Source: Desulfobacter hydrogenophilus
Lineage (GTDB): Bacteria; Desulfobacterota; Desulfobacteria; Desulfobacterales; Desulfobacteraceae
NCBI RefSeq assembly: GCF_004319545.1
Contig: NZ_CP036313.1
Span: 4,466,501 to 4,530,500, forward strand
DNA: 64,000 nt
Reading direction: 5' to 3'
This document shows, in pieces, positions 1 through 8,684 of the stretch. The notes beneath the pieces were generated by a model that was not told where the DNA came from, ran no database searches, and was given only the letters and a program-made list of their open reading frames with translations. The position numbers and the translations under genes are program-made. Every line of letters begins with the position of its first letter. Within the stretch, counting starts at the first letter, position 1.

Positions 1-1
1 G

Positions 2-1165
<1,164 letters not shown>

Positions 1166-1516
1166 TTTTAATACAAAGGGAGCCGATGAATTTTAAGAAT
1201 TCACTGAACGGCTAAATGATTGATCGGCAAACGAAAATGGTATTTGATTAAAACTATTAACTACTTTGTTTTTTTTTGGGGAGGGCATCCTACAACTGAT
1301 TCTTCAGTAAGGTTACCCCTTAAACAAAATACCATCAATGCCGAATTTAAAAGCCAGGACCATTATTGATAGTTATGATGATTAAACTGTGTTCAGTATA
1401 AGAAAGGAGTTCAGCCCGCCTAAATCTTCTGAGCCGGAATATTTTATTGATTTTTTTGCACGAATAAGATTACTCTTTAATCAATTGAACGTCAAACAAA
1501 ACATAAGGAACACGCA
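1166..1516. other. Intergenic stretch, no gene seen
   Basis: 351 bases between katG and the methyltransferase gene. AT-rich, with a T-run at 1267-1276 but no convincing hairpin before it. I see no coding signature on either strand. The promoter of the downstream gene probably lies here but I cannot place it. Confidence 0.5.
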
Positions 1517-2446
1517 ATGGCATCGGGGAAAGTGACGATTATGGACGGTGGCATTGGCAGGGAGCTGGAACGGCAGGGCGCACCGTTCAGGCAGCCGGAG
1601 TGGTCAGCACTGGCCATTATGGAGGCCCCTTCGGTTGTCAAGGCGGTCCATAAATCATTTATTGAAAGCGGCGCATCTGTTATAACAACCAACAGCTATG
1701 CCCTGGTCCCTTTTCATATTGGCGAAGAAAAATTTAAAAAACAGAGCAGGACGCTGGCAACTATCGCCGGAAAAACGGCTCGGGCAGCCGTCAATGAAAC
1801 CCGAACCGAAACCCGGACCCGCATATGTGTTGCAGGTTCCATCCCTCCATTGTTTGGCTCCTACCGTGCCGATCTGTACCGGCCGGAGCGGGTGGTTGAA
1901 ATTGCAACCCCTTTAGTAGAGGGGCTTTCTCCGTATATAGATTTATGGCTATGTGAAACCCAGAGTCTGATTGATGAACCGCTCAGGATCAAGTCCTTGA
2001 CGGATCAACTGGACATGTCAAGCAAGCCGTTCTGGATCTCTTTCACCCTGGACGATTTACATTTAAATCGTGAACCAGTATTACGGTCCGGCGAATCTGT
2101 GGCTGATGCGGTCAAAGCGATGGTCAATGCCAAGGTGGATGCTATCTTATTTAACTGCTGCCAACCCGAGGTGATCAGTCAGGCCATCAAGGTAACCCAA
2201 AGTCAATTGGCACGCTTAGGCGTTGGGAATATTGAAATTGGCGCCTATGCCAATGCTTTTCCGCCGCAACCTGAAGATGCAAAGGCAAACAAAAAACTCA
2301 ACGATATGCGTACTGATTTAACCCCCTCATCATATCTGAACTGGGCTCAAAAATGGGTTCAGGAAGGCGCAACACTGATCGGTGGATGCTGTGGGATCGG
2401 CCCCGAGCATATTTCGGTCTTATCCAAAAAGCTGGTTTACGCGTAA
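1517..2446 (+). CDS. Homocysteine S-methyltransferase family protein (MmuM-like)
   Basis: The 309-residue product has the size and architecture of MmuM-type homocysteine S-methyltransferases (about 310 residues): an N-terminal IMDGGIGRELERQG (family 'LLDGAMATELE'), a Cys pair in LFNCCQPEV and the terminal zinc motif IGGCCGIGPEHI. The three zinc-ligand positions (one Cys in the first motif, two in the second) are all present. The family transfers a methyl group, usually from S-methylmethionine or S-adenosylmethionine, to homocysteine to give methionine. The domain stands alone, without the cobalamin-binding module of MetH. The start is supported by AGGA at 1507-1510 before the ATG. It appears monocistronic. 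The methyl donor cannot be told from sequence. Confidence 0.85.
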   Translation: MASGKVTIMDGGIGRELERQGAPFRQPEWSALAIMEAPSVVKAVHKSFIESGASVITTNSYALVPFHIGEEKFKKQSRTLATIAGKTARAAVNETRTETRTRICVAGSIPPLFGSYRADLYRPERVVEIATPLVEGLSPYIDLWLCETQSLIDEPLRIKSLTDQLDMSSKPFWISFTLDDLHLNREPVLRSGESVADAVKAMVNAKVDAILFNCCQPEVISQAIKVTQSQLARLGVGNIEIGAYANAFPPQPEDAKANKKLNDMRTDLTPSSYLNWAQKWVQEGATLIGGCCGIGPEHISVLSKKLVYA

Positions 2447-2542
2447 GGCGTCACCATTATTCGTAATCGCTTTTGTAACCCGGATATTGACCCGGGCCTA
2501 AATAGAATGATATAAAAGCTGTCATTTCAACCCTTAGAATAT

Positions 2543-2740
2543 ATGAAAGATATGGACAAGCAAGCAGTTAAAAGAGATTTATTTGATTTTGAAATAGGCT
2601 ATCTGACCCAAAGCCCATGCGTCAATTGTGAATTCAGGGAACACCTGCCAAAATGCCACGCGGACTGCATTCTTTTGGACCAGATCCAGACCTGTCTGGC
2701 CCGGGGTATATCTTCCCAGTCCTCCCATTATGAAAGCTAA
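2543..2740 (+). CDS. Small cysteine-rich protein coupled to the arginine kinase gene
   Basis: A 65-residue protein with a Cys/His cluster (CVNC, LPKCHADC, QTCL; five Cys and one His in about 27 residues) of the kind that binds zinc. It is not a family I can name. Its last codons overlap the likely start of the arginine kinase gene by 11 bases, in a different frame, which suggests translational coupling. A second in-frame ATG at 2552 is an alternative start; no strong ribosome binding site precedes either. The overlap and the regular Cys spacing argue for a real gene, but its role is unknown. Confidence 0.55.
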   Translation: MKDMDKQAVKRDLFDFEIGYLTQSPCVNCEFREHLPKCHADCILLDQIQTCLARGISSQSSHYES

Positions 2741-3764
2741 CTCGGGACTACCTTTTCACGTCTCCTCCCGTTCCAAAATAAAACAATACCTGACCCTTAA
2801 ACTTTATAACGACCTTAAAGAGATCCGCACCTCGTCGGGATACAGTATTGATCAGGCCATCAGGTCCGGCATTGAAAACCCCGATTCCAACATTGGCATC
2901 TATGCCGGGGATATGGAAAGCTACGACTGCTTTGCACCGGTGCTGCTACCCATCATTGAGGACTACCACCACCTTGATCCGGGTTGGTCTCATAAGCCCG
3001 GCCTGCAGGAAGCGATTTTGGCGGACCTAGACCCGGAACAGATATTCATACGTTCATCCCGGATACGGGTGGCAAGAAACCTATATCGGTTTCCTTTTTC
3101 AGGAAACATGAACACAGATCAGCGACTGGCCCTGGAAGAGACGGTAAAACAGGCATTTAAAACCCTGCCCGAAAAACTATCCGGCACTTATACCGCTTTT
3201 ACGGATTTGAATAAAAAACAGTTCAATACCCTGCTAAAAAAAGGGCTGGCCTTTCCTAAAGGCGACCGGTTCATGGATGCTGCAGGCATAAACCGGGATT
3301 ATCCCCTTGGACGCGGCATATTCACAAGCCGGGACAAAGTGGTCCGGGTATGGGTCAATGAGGAAGATCATATGCGCATCATAGCCCAATCTGAGGGCGG
3401 AAATATTGCTTATGTTTTCAACCGGATGATACAGATGATCAGGGCCTTGGACGACAAACTTGATTTTGCCTTTGACCGGGAAAAAGGATTCCTCACAGCC
3501 TGCCCTACCAATATCGGGACAGCCATGCGGGCAGGTGTGCACATCCATCTTGAAAAATTGGAACAAAACCCATCTTTTCTTAAAGCCATAACCAGGGAGC
3601 ACCACCTGCAGCTGCGGGGCACGGGCGGGGAAAAAACCGCTGTTGAAGAAGCCGTCTTTGACATCTCCAATGCCCGCAGGTTAGGTATCAGCGCCAATAC
3701 CATTTTAAAGGATCTTTACAGGGGGGTGCAGGCCATGATTGAGGCAGAAAATAGAGTCGAGTGA
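2730..3764 (+). CDS. Arginine kinase-type ATP:guanido phosphotransferase
   Basis: About 344 residues from ATG 2730. The frame is open further upstream, but family similarity begins near this start. The phosphagen-kinase signature is complete: substrate-loop region NIGIYAGDMESY followed by PIIEDYHHLDPG, nucleotide-binding SSRIRVARNL, the acidic catalytic pair in VNEEDHMRII (about residue 210), the reactive Cys in CPTNIGTAMRAGVHIHL (about residue 258), and RGTGGEKT with its ATP-phosphate-binding Arg. The family moves phosphate reversibly between ATP and a guanidino compound as an energy buffer. These enzymes are rare in bacteria; one from Desulfotalea psychrophila is known to be an active arginine kinase. 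The length fits a full N- plus C-domain enzyme rather than the bacterial McsB type, which lacks the N-terminal domain. Arginine as substrate is inferred from similarity in the N-terminal loop. Confidence 0.9.
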   Translation: MKANSGLPFHVSSRSKIKQYLTLKLYNDLKEIRTSSGYSIDQAIRSGIENPDSNIGIYAGDMESYDCFAPVLLPIIEDYHHLDPGWSHKPGLQEAILADLDPEQIFIRSSRIRVARNLYRFPFSGNMNTDQRLALEETVKQAFKTLPEKLSGTYTAFTDLNKKQFNTLLKKGLAFPKGDRFMDAAGINRDYPLGRGIFTSRDKVVRVWVNEEDHMRIIAQSEGGNIAYVFNRMIQMIRALDDKLDFAFDREKGFLTACPTNIGTAMRAGVHIHLEKLEQNPSFLKAITREHHLQLRGTGGEKTAVEEAVFDISNARRLGISANTILKDLYRGVQAMIEAENRVE

Positions 3765-4464
3765 ATCGGATAATTAATCCGGCCTAATCCCTCTCACAGA
3801 ACCGTACTTACTGGCAAGAATATCAGATGGAACATTCGGGTAAAAAATTTATTTCTCCAATTGAGCCGTTGGCATTAATCGGATAACCACTACAAATTTA
3901 CTGGGGGTATTTTTAAACCGTTGTTCTTGGGGATCTACCAAAAAAACAGGAGTATAATCTTTTACCAGACCAATTCAGCCAGGTATTATCCAAATTCAAG
4001 TAGACGAGAGCCTATCATGAAATTTTAAACAGATACGTGCAGACTTGATACGTGCAAACTTAATGATTGAGCGGGCTATATTTCATATGAAAGTTAAGCA
4101 ACCCATTGAATTCATATAATATTTCATTGTGAATTAAATATAAGTATTGATAGGCCAGGTCAGCCCATGGCTGTTATTCAGGATCAAGTTCATAATTGTG
4201 AACCCGGTCGTTCACTAAAAGTTCACGCCCATAAACCCCAAAATTTCTATTAAAAATAAAGTAGTTATACAAGCAGACAAGCCTCATAAGTTCAAAATTT
4301 TAAACTTTTTTGAGATTTATGGAAGATAAAAAACGAGGCACCCAATTTAACGACTGGCCATTCTGCTTACAAAACAATGGGTTAGTGTTTTCTAATATAC
4401 TTTGGCATACAAGGTGCATTATAAACTTTTTAAGATATTTTTTTCATCTTTTTTTCCTTTTCCG
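3765..4464. other. Intergenic stretch, no intact gene
   Basis: Non-coding and AT-rich. It holds one copy of a composite repeat (4142-4177). On the minus strand at about 3786-3808 there is a short match to the sequence that follows domain V in many bacterial group II introns, too short to call. I see no convincing coding region. Confidence 0.5.
4142..4177 (-). repeat. Composite repeat, module B (copy 1)
   Basis: Read on the minus strand: ATAACAGCCATGGGCTGACC followed by TGGCCTATCAATACTT. The same module recurs at 14297-14344 (minus), 31221-31270 (plus) and 53797-53842 (plus). This copy is shortened and lacks the CCCAGGCTCAGCCCACAAC half. Confidence 0.65.
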
Positions 4465-4499
4465 AAAAAGGCTGCCGGGGTAACCAGGCAGCCTTTTTT
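4465..4499. terminator. Intrinsic terminator, strong, bidirectional
   Basis: A 12-bp stem (AAAAAGGCTGCC / GGCAGCCTTTTT), a 10-base loop and a T-run on the plus strand with a matching A-run in front. It lies just upstream of the histidine-kinase relic. Confidence 0.85.
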
Positions 4500-4508
4500 G
4501 GTTTTCGG

Positions 4509-4730
4509 TGGTTTTGGGATGCCGGTTCTTTATCCCAAAAACAGATCACTGTTGATCGGCATTATGACTCGGTACCCGACATTACGGTGGACAAACATAA
4601 GGTACTGCAGATTTTATTGAATCTAATTAATAATGCAATACATGCATGTTGTGGACAACATGCTTATAGCGAAGGGATTGGATGCGGTTCGACATTTGTA
4701 CTTGAATTGCCCTGCGATACAAAATACTAA
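4509..4730 (+). pseudogene. Remnant of a sensor histidine kinase (ATPase-domain end)
   Basis: One open frame reads SQKQITVDRHYDSVPDITVD, continuing KHKVLQILLNLINNAIHAC, then jumps to GIGCGSTFVLELP and a stop. The first part is the region up to the N-box (LNLINNAIHA) of a HATPase_c domain. The second is the last strand of the same domain. The G1/F/G2 ATP-lid segment between them is deleted and the whole N-terminus is missing, so this is a relic. The stop codon TAA is also the target-site duplication of the MITE that follows. Confidence 0.75.
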
Positions 4731-4828
4731 GGACTGCGGATTAAATAAGTTTCTAAATTGAGGCTTTGACTTGCTTGATTGCAGGCATTAGACGAAAACA
4801 CTTTCGGGTGTTATTAAATCCTCAGTCC
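4731..4828. mobile_element. Short MITE derivative (98 bp) with TAA target duplication
   Basis: Begins GGACTGCGGATTAAATAAG and ends TTATTAAATCCTCAGTCC, which are inverted copies of each other and of the ends of the 160-bp MITE found elsewhere in the window. It is flanked by TAA at 4728-4730 and 4829-4831. The interior differs from the 160-bp form and is shorter, so this is a deletion derivative or relative. Confidence 0.7.
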
Positions 4829-4877
4829 TAAGAGCCTTTAATACAACTATAAAGAACTTAAACGAAAGAACAATCAA

Positions 4878-5366
4878 ATGAATCATCCAATTATAACGAT
4901 GAAGCCAATTGATCTCATAGAACATCCGGAGGGGGGCAGATATCGTGAAGTTTTCAGATCTGCCCACACAGTATCTAAAGATGACGGAACTTCCAGATTC
5001 GCCTTAACCCATATTTATTTCTCGTTAAACCCCGAAGAGGTCAGCCGATTTCATAAAGTGACATCAGATGAAATCTGGAATCTTTATCAGGGAGAAGGCA
5101 TCCATCTATTTCTATGGGATGAAACAGACACGCCGCCTCAATGTGTGACTTTATCAGCCAGGGAAAACCGTTTTTGCCATGTTGTCCCCGCAGGCACCTG
5201 GCAGGCAGCTGAGCCCATTTCAGAGACGGTACTGCTCGGCTGTTCAGTCGCCCCCGGTTTTGAATTTTCGGATTTTACGCTTATGGCGTACGAATCCCAA
5301 GCGGCAGAAAAACTTGTTTCATTAGCCCCGGAACTGGCCGGACATATTGGCAAAAAACTCTTCTGA
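4878..5366 (+). CDS. DUF985 family cupin
   Basis: 162 residues with the signature of the DUF985 (Cupin_5) family: HPEGGRYREVFRS near the N-terminus, FHKVTSDEIWNLYQGEG, VPAGTWQAAEP and GCSVAPGFEFSDFTL. The fold is a single small cupin barrel, and members are cytoplasmic. Family members have been tied loosely to sugar or metabolite epimerisation, but no firm reaction is established. It stands alone between repeat-rich non-coding stretches. The ATG at 4878 follows AAAGAACAATCAA, a weak ribosome-binding region. Confidence 0.85.
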   Translation: MNHPIITMKPIDLIEHPEGGRYREVFRSAHTVSKDDGTSRFALTHIYFSLNPEEVSRFHKVTSDEIWNLYQGEGIHLFLWDETDTPPQCVTLSARENRFCHVVPAGTWQAAEPISETVLLGCSVAPGFEFSDFTLMAYESQAAEKLVSLAPELAGHIGKKLF

Positions 5367-5489
5367 ATAGTATAAAAATAATAGGCAAGGTATCCACGGA
5401 TTGATCCTTCCCAAAAGAATTCACTATCTGGTAGAGGAGCCGGTCACCCGACGCCACCCCATTTGGAACCCAGTGCCCTATTTAGGCGG

Positions 5490-5549
5490 CAGTTTCGTCT
5501 CATAGGCTTGATCAAGGGTGGTGGTATCTTTCCAGTATCCCCATTCGAT
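5490..5549 (-). pseudogene. Fragment of a cyclopropane-fatty-acid synthase gene
   Basis: Reading minus, 20 codons give IEWGYWKDTTTLDQAYETKL and the next codons run into a stop. This matches CGYWKDATTLDQAQEAKL in the intact CFA synthase at 19973-21094, with high DNA identity over about 60 bases. Nothing else of the gene is visible on either side. It is a relic of a second copy or of a recombination event. Confidence 0.65.
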
Positions 5550-5552
5550 CTG

Positions 5553-5599
5553 TGCAATAAAATACTTGCATTCAACATCTGTGCAATAAAATACTTGCA
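5553..5599. promoter_or_regulatory. Paired palindromic operator-like sites upstream of the molybdoenzyme gene
   Basis: Two exact copies of TGCAATAAAATACTTGCA (5553-5570 and 5582-5599), each an inverted repeat TGCAA-N8-TTGCA, with centres 29 bp apart. They lie about 240 bp upstream of the start at 5839. A second pair occurs upstream of the next gene of the operon (7972-8008). Repetition at two positions of one operon suggests a dedicated regulator; which one is unknown. Confidence 0.6.
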
Positions 5600-5838
5600 C
5601 CTAAATAATCTCCTGTCTTACCCAAGGAGACATTTAAGGCGTTATCAGCAAAAGAACCGACACGGCCATGATTACAAAATACCTTTAAAATTCAATATAT
5701 TAAGCTATTTAATAAAAAATATTCGGGCAAACCAAACCCATGGCATGGTTATGGCATAATCCAAATCCTGAAATCTAAATAATGATATATTCCGGACCAT
5801 GGTTCCGGGAAAATAACAGTCCCTCAGGGAGAACAAAT

Positions 5839-7923
5839 ATGACCAAAGAATCGGTGTTCAGTGTCTGTGGCATGTGTACGGTACGCTGTCCCATCCAGGT
5901 GGAAGTTGAAAACGGCCAGGTTGAATTTATTTCAGGCAACCCCCATGTCCCGGCCATGAAGGGCGCAGTCTGCCCGAGGGGTGCGGCGGGAACAGCGCTT
6001 CTCAACGACAATGAGCGACCCCAGACGCCTTTGATCCGTACAGGTGAGCGCGGGGAAGGTAAATGGCGCAAAGTCGGTTGGGGCGAGGCACTGGATTTTG
6101 TGGCAAAAAAACTCAACCAGATTAAAGACGAATACGGAGCCCGGGCCATCACCTTTTCTGACAGGGGTGGGCCGTTCAGGGATATGCACCGGGCCTTTCT
6201 TAAAGGTCTTGGTACCCCCAACTACAACAACCACGACTCGTCCTGTGCCAGAAATGTCCAGCATGCAGCGCTTTCCTTGACCGGTATGGGCAGAAAAGCC
6301 GTCTCCTACGACCTAAAAAATGCAAAGCATGTCGTGCTTCAGTTCAGAAATATCTTTGAAGCCATCAATGTTCAGGAAGTCAACGACCTTATGGATGCCC
6401 TGGAAAAAGGATGTAAACTCACGGTGATCGATATCCGGGCCAACATATCCGCAGCCAAGGCCAGCCGATTTATGATGATCCGTCCCGGCACCGACTATGC
6501 GTTTAACCTGGCAGTCATTCATGAACTCATCAACAAGCAGCTCTATGATGAACGATTTGTTAGCCGCTATGTGGAAGGATTCAAGGCGCTTGAAGAATTT
6601 GTCACCCCCTATACGCCTGAATGGGCTGAAAAAGAGACCGGCATTGAAGCCACCACGCTTCGCAGCTTTGTGCAGGAACTGGCAAAGGCCTCACCATCGG
6701 TGATCTGGCATCCGGGCTGGATGACAGCAAGATACAAAGATTCCTTTTATGTCTGCCGCTCCATTTATATCATCAACGCCCTTTTGGGCAGCTATGGGGC
6801 AAAAGGCGGCCTTCCCTTTGTATCAAAGCCTGCTGATGTTGGAATAAACGGCTTGAAATCATTCATGGATCTTTATCCCTCCACTGATGAAAAACGTGCC
6901 GACGGCGTGGGCTGGAAATACACCCACTTTGAAAAAGGCCCAGGTCTTACGCATTTGACATTCAAGGCCATGGAAGAACAGGAGCCATACCCTCTTAAGG
7001 CCTACATTGCCTACCGCCATGATCCACTCATGGGATATCCGGACCCGGATCGGTTGCGGCAGATATGGGACAAGCTGGACTTACTGGTTTCAGTCACTTT
7101 TTCATGGTCAGACACGGCCTGGCATTCAGATGTTGTCTTGCCGCTTTCCACCTACCTTGAACGCGAAAGTATCATCGCCACAAAAAATGACCTGAAACCG
7201 TACTTTTTTGTCCGAAAACGGGCAGTGGCACCCAGATATGACTCCCTGGCAGACTGGGAGATCATCTCAGGCCTTGCCCGCCGCATGGACCTGCCGGACC
7301 TGGTCTTTGACCGGGTGGAAGACCTGTGGAATTTTCAACTCAAGGATACCGGCGTTACCATTGAAGATTTCAACGCCGAGGGACTGGTGAACCTGACAGA
7401 TAAGGCGAGGTATAAAAACTTTGAAGATTACAAATTTGGAACCGATTCAGGTAAAATTAAAATCATTTCCAAAAATCTGGAAGAAAACGGCCAGCCCTCT
7501 TTGAGACCCTATGAACCGCCGACATTCCCAAAGGCGGGTCAATACAGGTTAACATTTGGCAGATGCGCCCTTCACACTCAAGGCCACACTGTAAACAATC
7601 CCCTTTTAGGCGAACAGATGCCGGAAAACACCTTGTGGATAAACACGGCCGAGGCTCAAAAGCTTAACATATCAGACAAAGACATTGTCACCATGAGCCA
7701 GAACGGCTATTCGGAAACCATCCGGGCCCAGGTCACTGACCATATCCACCCGGAGGCCGTCTTTTTAATCCACGGATTTGGCCACCGCATTAAGGTCGAA
7801 AGCCGGGCATTCGGCAAAGGCCTTGCCGACAACAAATTCATGGCAGGCGGCCTGGATATCTGGGATAAAGCTGGCGGTGCAGTTGCGTACCAGGAGCACT
7901 TCGTCACGGTGTCCAAGGTGTAA
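5839..7923 (+). CDS. Molybdopterin oxidoreductase catalytic subunit, cytoplasmic
   Basis: From ATG 5839 (AGGGAG 8 bases upstream) the product has 694 residues; an upstream in-frame ATG at 5782 lacks such a site. The N-terminus carries the [4Fe-4S] motif C10-x2-C13-x3-C17-x27-C45, followed by the molybdopterin-binding domains and the C-terminal dinucleotide-binding domain (VNNPLLGEQMPENTLWIN...). Cys136 in NHDSSCARN lies where DMSO-reductase-family enzymes place the protein ligand to Mo or W. It resembles the PhsA/PsrA and formate-dehydrogenase branch. There is no twin-arginine signal, so unlike periplasmic PhsA/PsrA it should act in the cytoplasm. The neighbouring subunits (8160, 8685, 11522) look like its electron-transfer partners. 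The substrate is not known; a sulfur oxyanion is possible given the TauE-like exporter in the operon. Confidence 0.85.
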   Translation: MTKESVFSVCGMCTVRCPIQVEVENGQVEFISGNPHVPAMKGAVCPRGAAGTALLNDNERPQTPLIRTGERGEGKWRKVGWGEALDFVAKKLNQIKDEYGARAITFSDRGGPFRDMHRAFLKGLGTPNYNNHDSSCARNVQHAALSLTGMGRKAVSYDLKNAKHVVLQFRNIFEAINVQEVNDLMDALEKGCKLTVIDIRANISAAKASRFMMIRPGTDYAFNLAVIHELINKQLYDERFVSRYVEGFKALEEFVTPYTPEWAEKETGIEATTLRSFVQELAKASPSVIWHPGWMTARYKDSFYVCRSIYIINALLGSYGAKGGLPFVSKPADVGINGLKSFMDLYPSTDEKRADGVGWKYTHFEKGPGLTHLTFKAMEEQEPYPLKAYIAYRHDPLMGYPDPDRLRQIWDKLDLLVSVTFSWSDTAWHSDVVLPLSTYLERESIIATKNDLKPYFFVRKRAVAPRYDSLADWEIISGLARRMDLPDLVFDRVEDLWNFQLKDTGVTIEDFNAEGLVNLTDKARYKNFEDYKFGTDSGKIKIISKNLEENGQPSLRPYEPPTFPKAGQYRLTFGRCALHTQGHTVNNPLLGEQMPENTLWINTAEAQKLNISDKDIVTMSQNGYSETIRAQVTDHIHPEAVFLIHGFGHRIKVESRAFGKGLADNKFMAGGLDIWDKAGGAVAYQEHFVTVSKV

Positions 7924-7971
7924 GGGACTCGGCACAAAATCTATGGTATTTATTTTTTCCGAGCCCCTAAG

Positions 7972-8008
7972 TGCAATAAAAAACTTGCAGCGCAAAGTAT
8001 TTATTGCA
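7972..8008. promoter_or_regulatory. Second pair of TGCAA-N8-TTGCA sites, inverted to each other
   Basis: TGCAATAAAAAACTTGCA at 7972-7989 and, in opposite orientation, TGCAATAAATACTTTGCG at 7991-8008. The two palindromes are nearly contiguous (centres 19 bp apart) in the gap between the molybdoenzyme and ferredoxin genes. They match the pair at 5553-5599. Confidence 0.6.
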
Positions 8009-8104
8009 CATCGGCGACGCACTACCTGGAATACAGATACTGTCCAAATTCCAGGAGTCCGCAAAATTAAAATCACTTTTGTTAATTTAATAATTTAAGT
8101 TGTT

Positions 8105-8132
8105 TTGACTTTCACAAAAAATGAACTAAACA
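8105..8132 (+). promoter_or_regulatory. Candidate sigma-70 promoter for the ferredoxin gene
   Basis: TTGACT (8105-8110), a 16-base spacer and TAAACA (8127-8132), 28 bases before the ATG at 8160. Position and match to consensus are reasonable. It lies about 100 bases downstream of the paired palindromes, which would suit an activator. Confidence 0.4.
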
Positions 8133-8159
8133 TGTGTTAGTCTGGACACCGGAGGCACC

Positions 8160-8675
8160 ATGAGCCAATACTACCTGTTTCAGGATACCCAAAAATGCAT
8201 CGGCTGCCACACCTGTGAGGTGGCTTGCAAGGCCAATAAAAAATTACCCGAAGGGCCGAAACCCTGCCAGATTATCCAGGTGGGTCCCAAGACCGTTGGA
8301 GAGGTGCCAAGGACATCATTTATTTTCATGTCCTGCTTTCATTGCGAAAACCCCTGGTGCGTTTCAGCCTGCCCCACCGGCGCCATGCAGCAGCGCAGCA
8401 AAGACGGAATTGTGTTTGTGGACCAGGACCTTTGTGTGGGATGCAAAACCTGCATATCCGCCTGCCCCTGGGGGGCTCCCCAGTGGAACCAGGAGATCGG
8501 CAAGGTTGAAAAATGCGATTTCTGCATGGATCGAATCGACCAGGGGCTTGCCCCTGCCTGCGTGACCAGCTGCACCACAGGCTGCCTTAAATTCGGCAAG
8601 GTCGAAGAAATGACTCAAATCCGAAGGGAGCGCCATGCAGCGTCTGTGACTTCCTTTGAGCACACAAGCTTTTAA
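8160..8675 (+). CDS. Four-cluster 4Fe-4S ferredoxin-type electron transfer subunit
   Basis: 171 residues with four cysteine sets: CIGCHTCEVAC, CFHCENPWCVSAC, CVGCKTCISAC and CDFCMDRIDQGLAPAC followed by VTSC. This is the pattern of DmsB/PhsB/HycB-like subunits that carry up to four [4Fe-4S] clusters between a molybdopterin subunit and its electron donor. There is no signal peptide, consistent with a cytoplasmic complex. The start follows GGAGG at 8151-8155. The next gene starts 9 bases after its stop. It is the most likely direct partner of the molybdoenzyme at 5839. Confidence 0.9.
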   Translation: MSQYYLFQDTQKCIGCHTCEVACKANKKLPEGPKPCQIIQVGPKTVGEVPRTSFIFMSCFHCENPWCVSACPTGAMQQRSKDGIVFVDQDLCVGCKTCISACPWGAPQWNQEIGKVEKCDFCMDRIDQGLAPACVTSCTTGCLKFGKVEEMTQIRRERHAASVTSFEHTSF

Positions 8676-8684
8676 GGAGTCGAT

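Noticed and set aside
3786..3808. Minus-strand GTACGGTTCTGTGAGAGGG resembling the end of a group II intron
   Set aside because: No domain V hairpin, no reverse transcriptase and no further intron sequence around it; could be a chance match or a very old remnant.
5738..5760. Possible sigma-54 promoter (TGGCATGGTTATGGCATA) before the molybdoenzyme gene
   Set aside because: The GG-to-GC distance is one base longer than the strict -24/-12 spacing, so it does not qualify despite the sigma-54 regulator nearby.
7924..7967. GGGACTCGG...CCGAGCCCC inverted repeat after the molybdoenzyme gene
   Set aside because: The loop is long (about 26 bases) and no T-run follows the second arm, so I do not call it a terminator.
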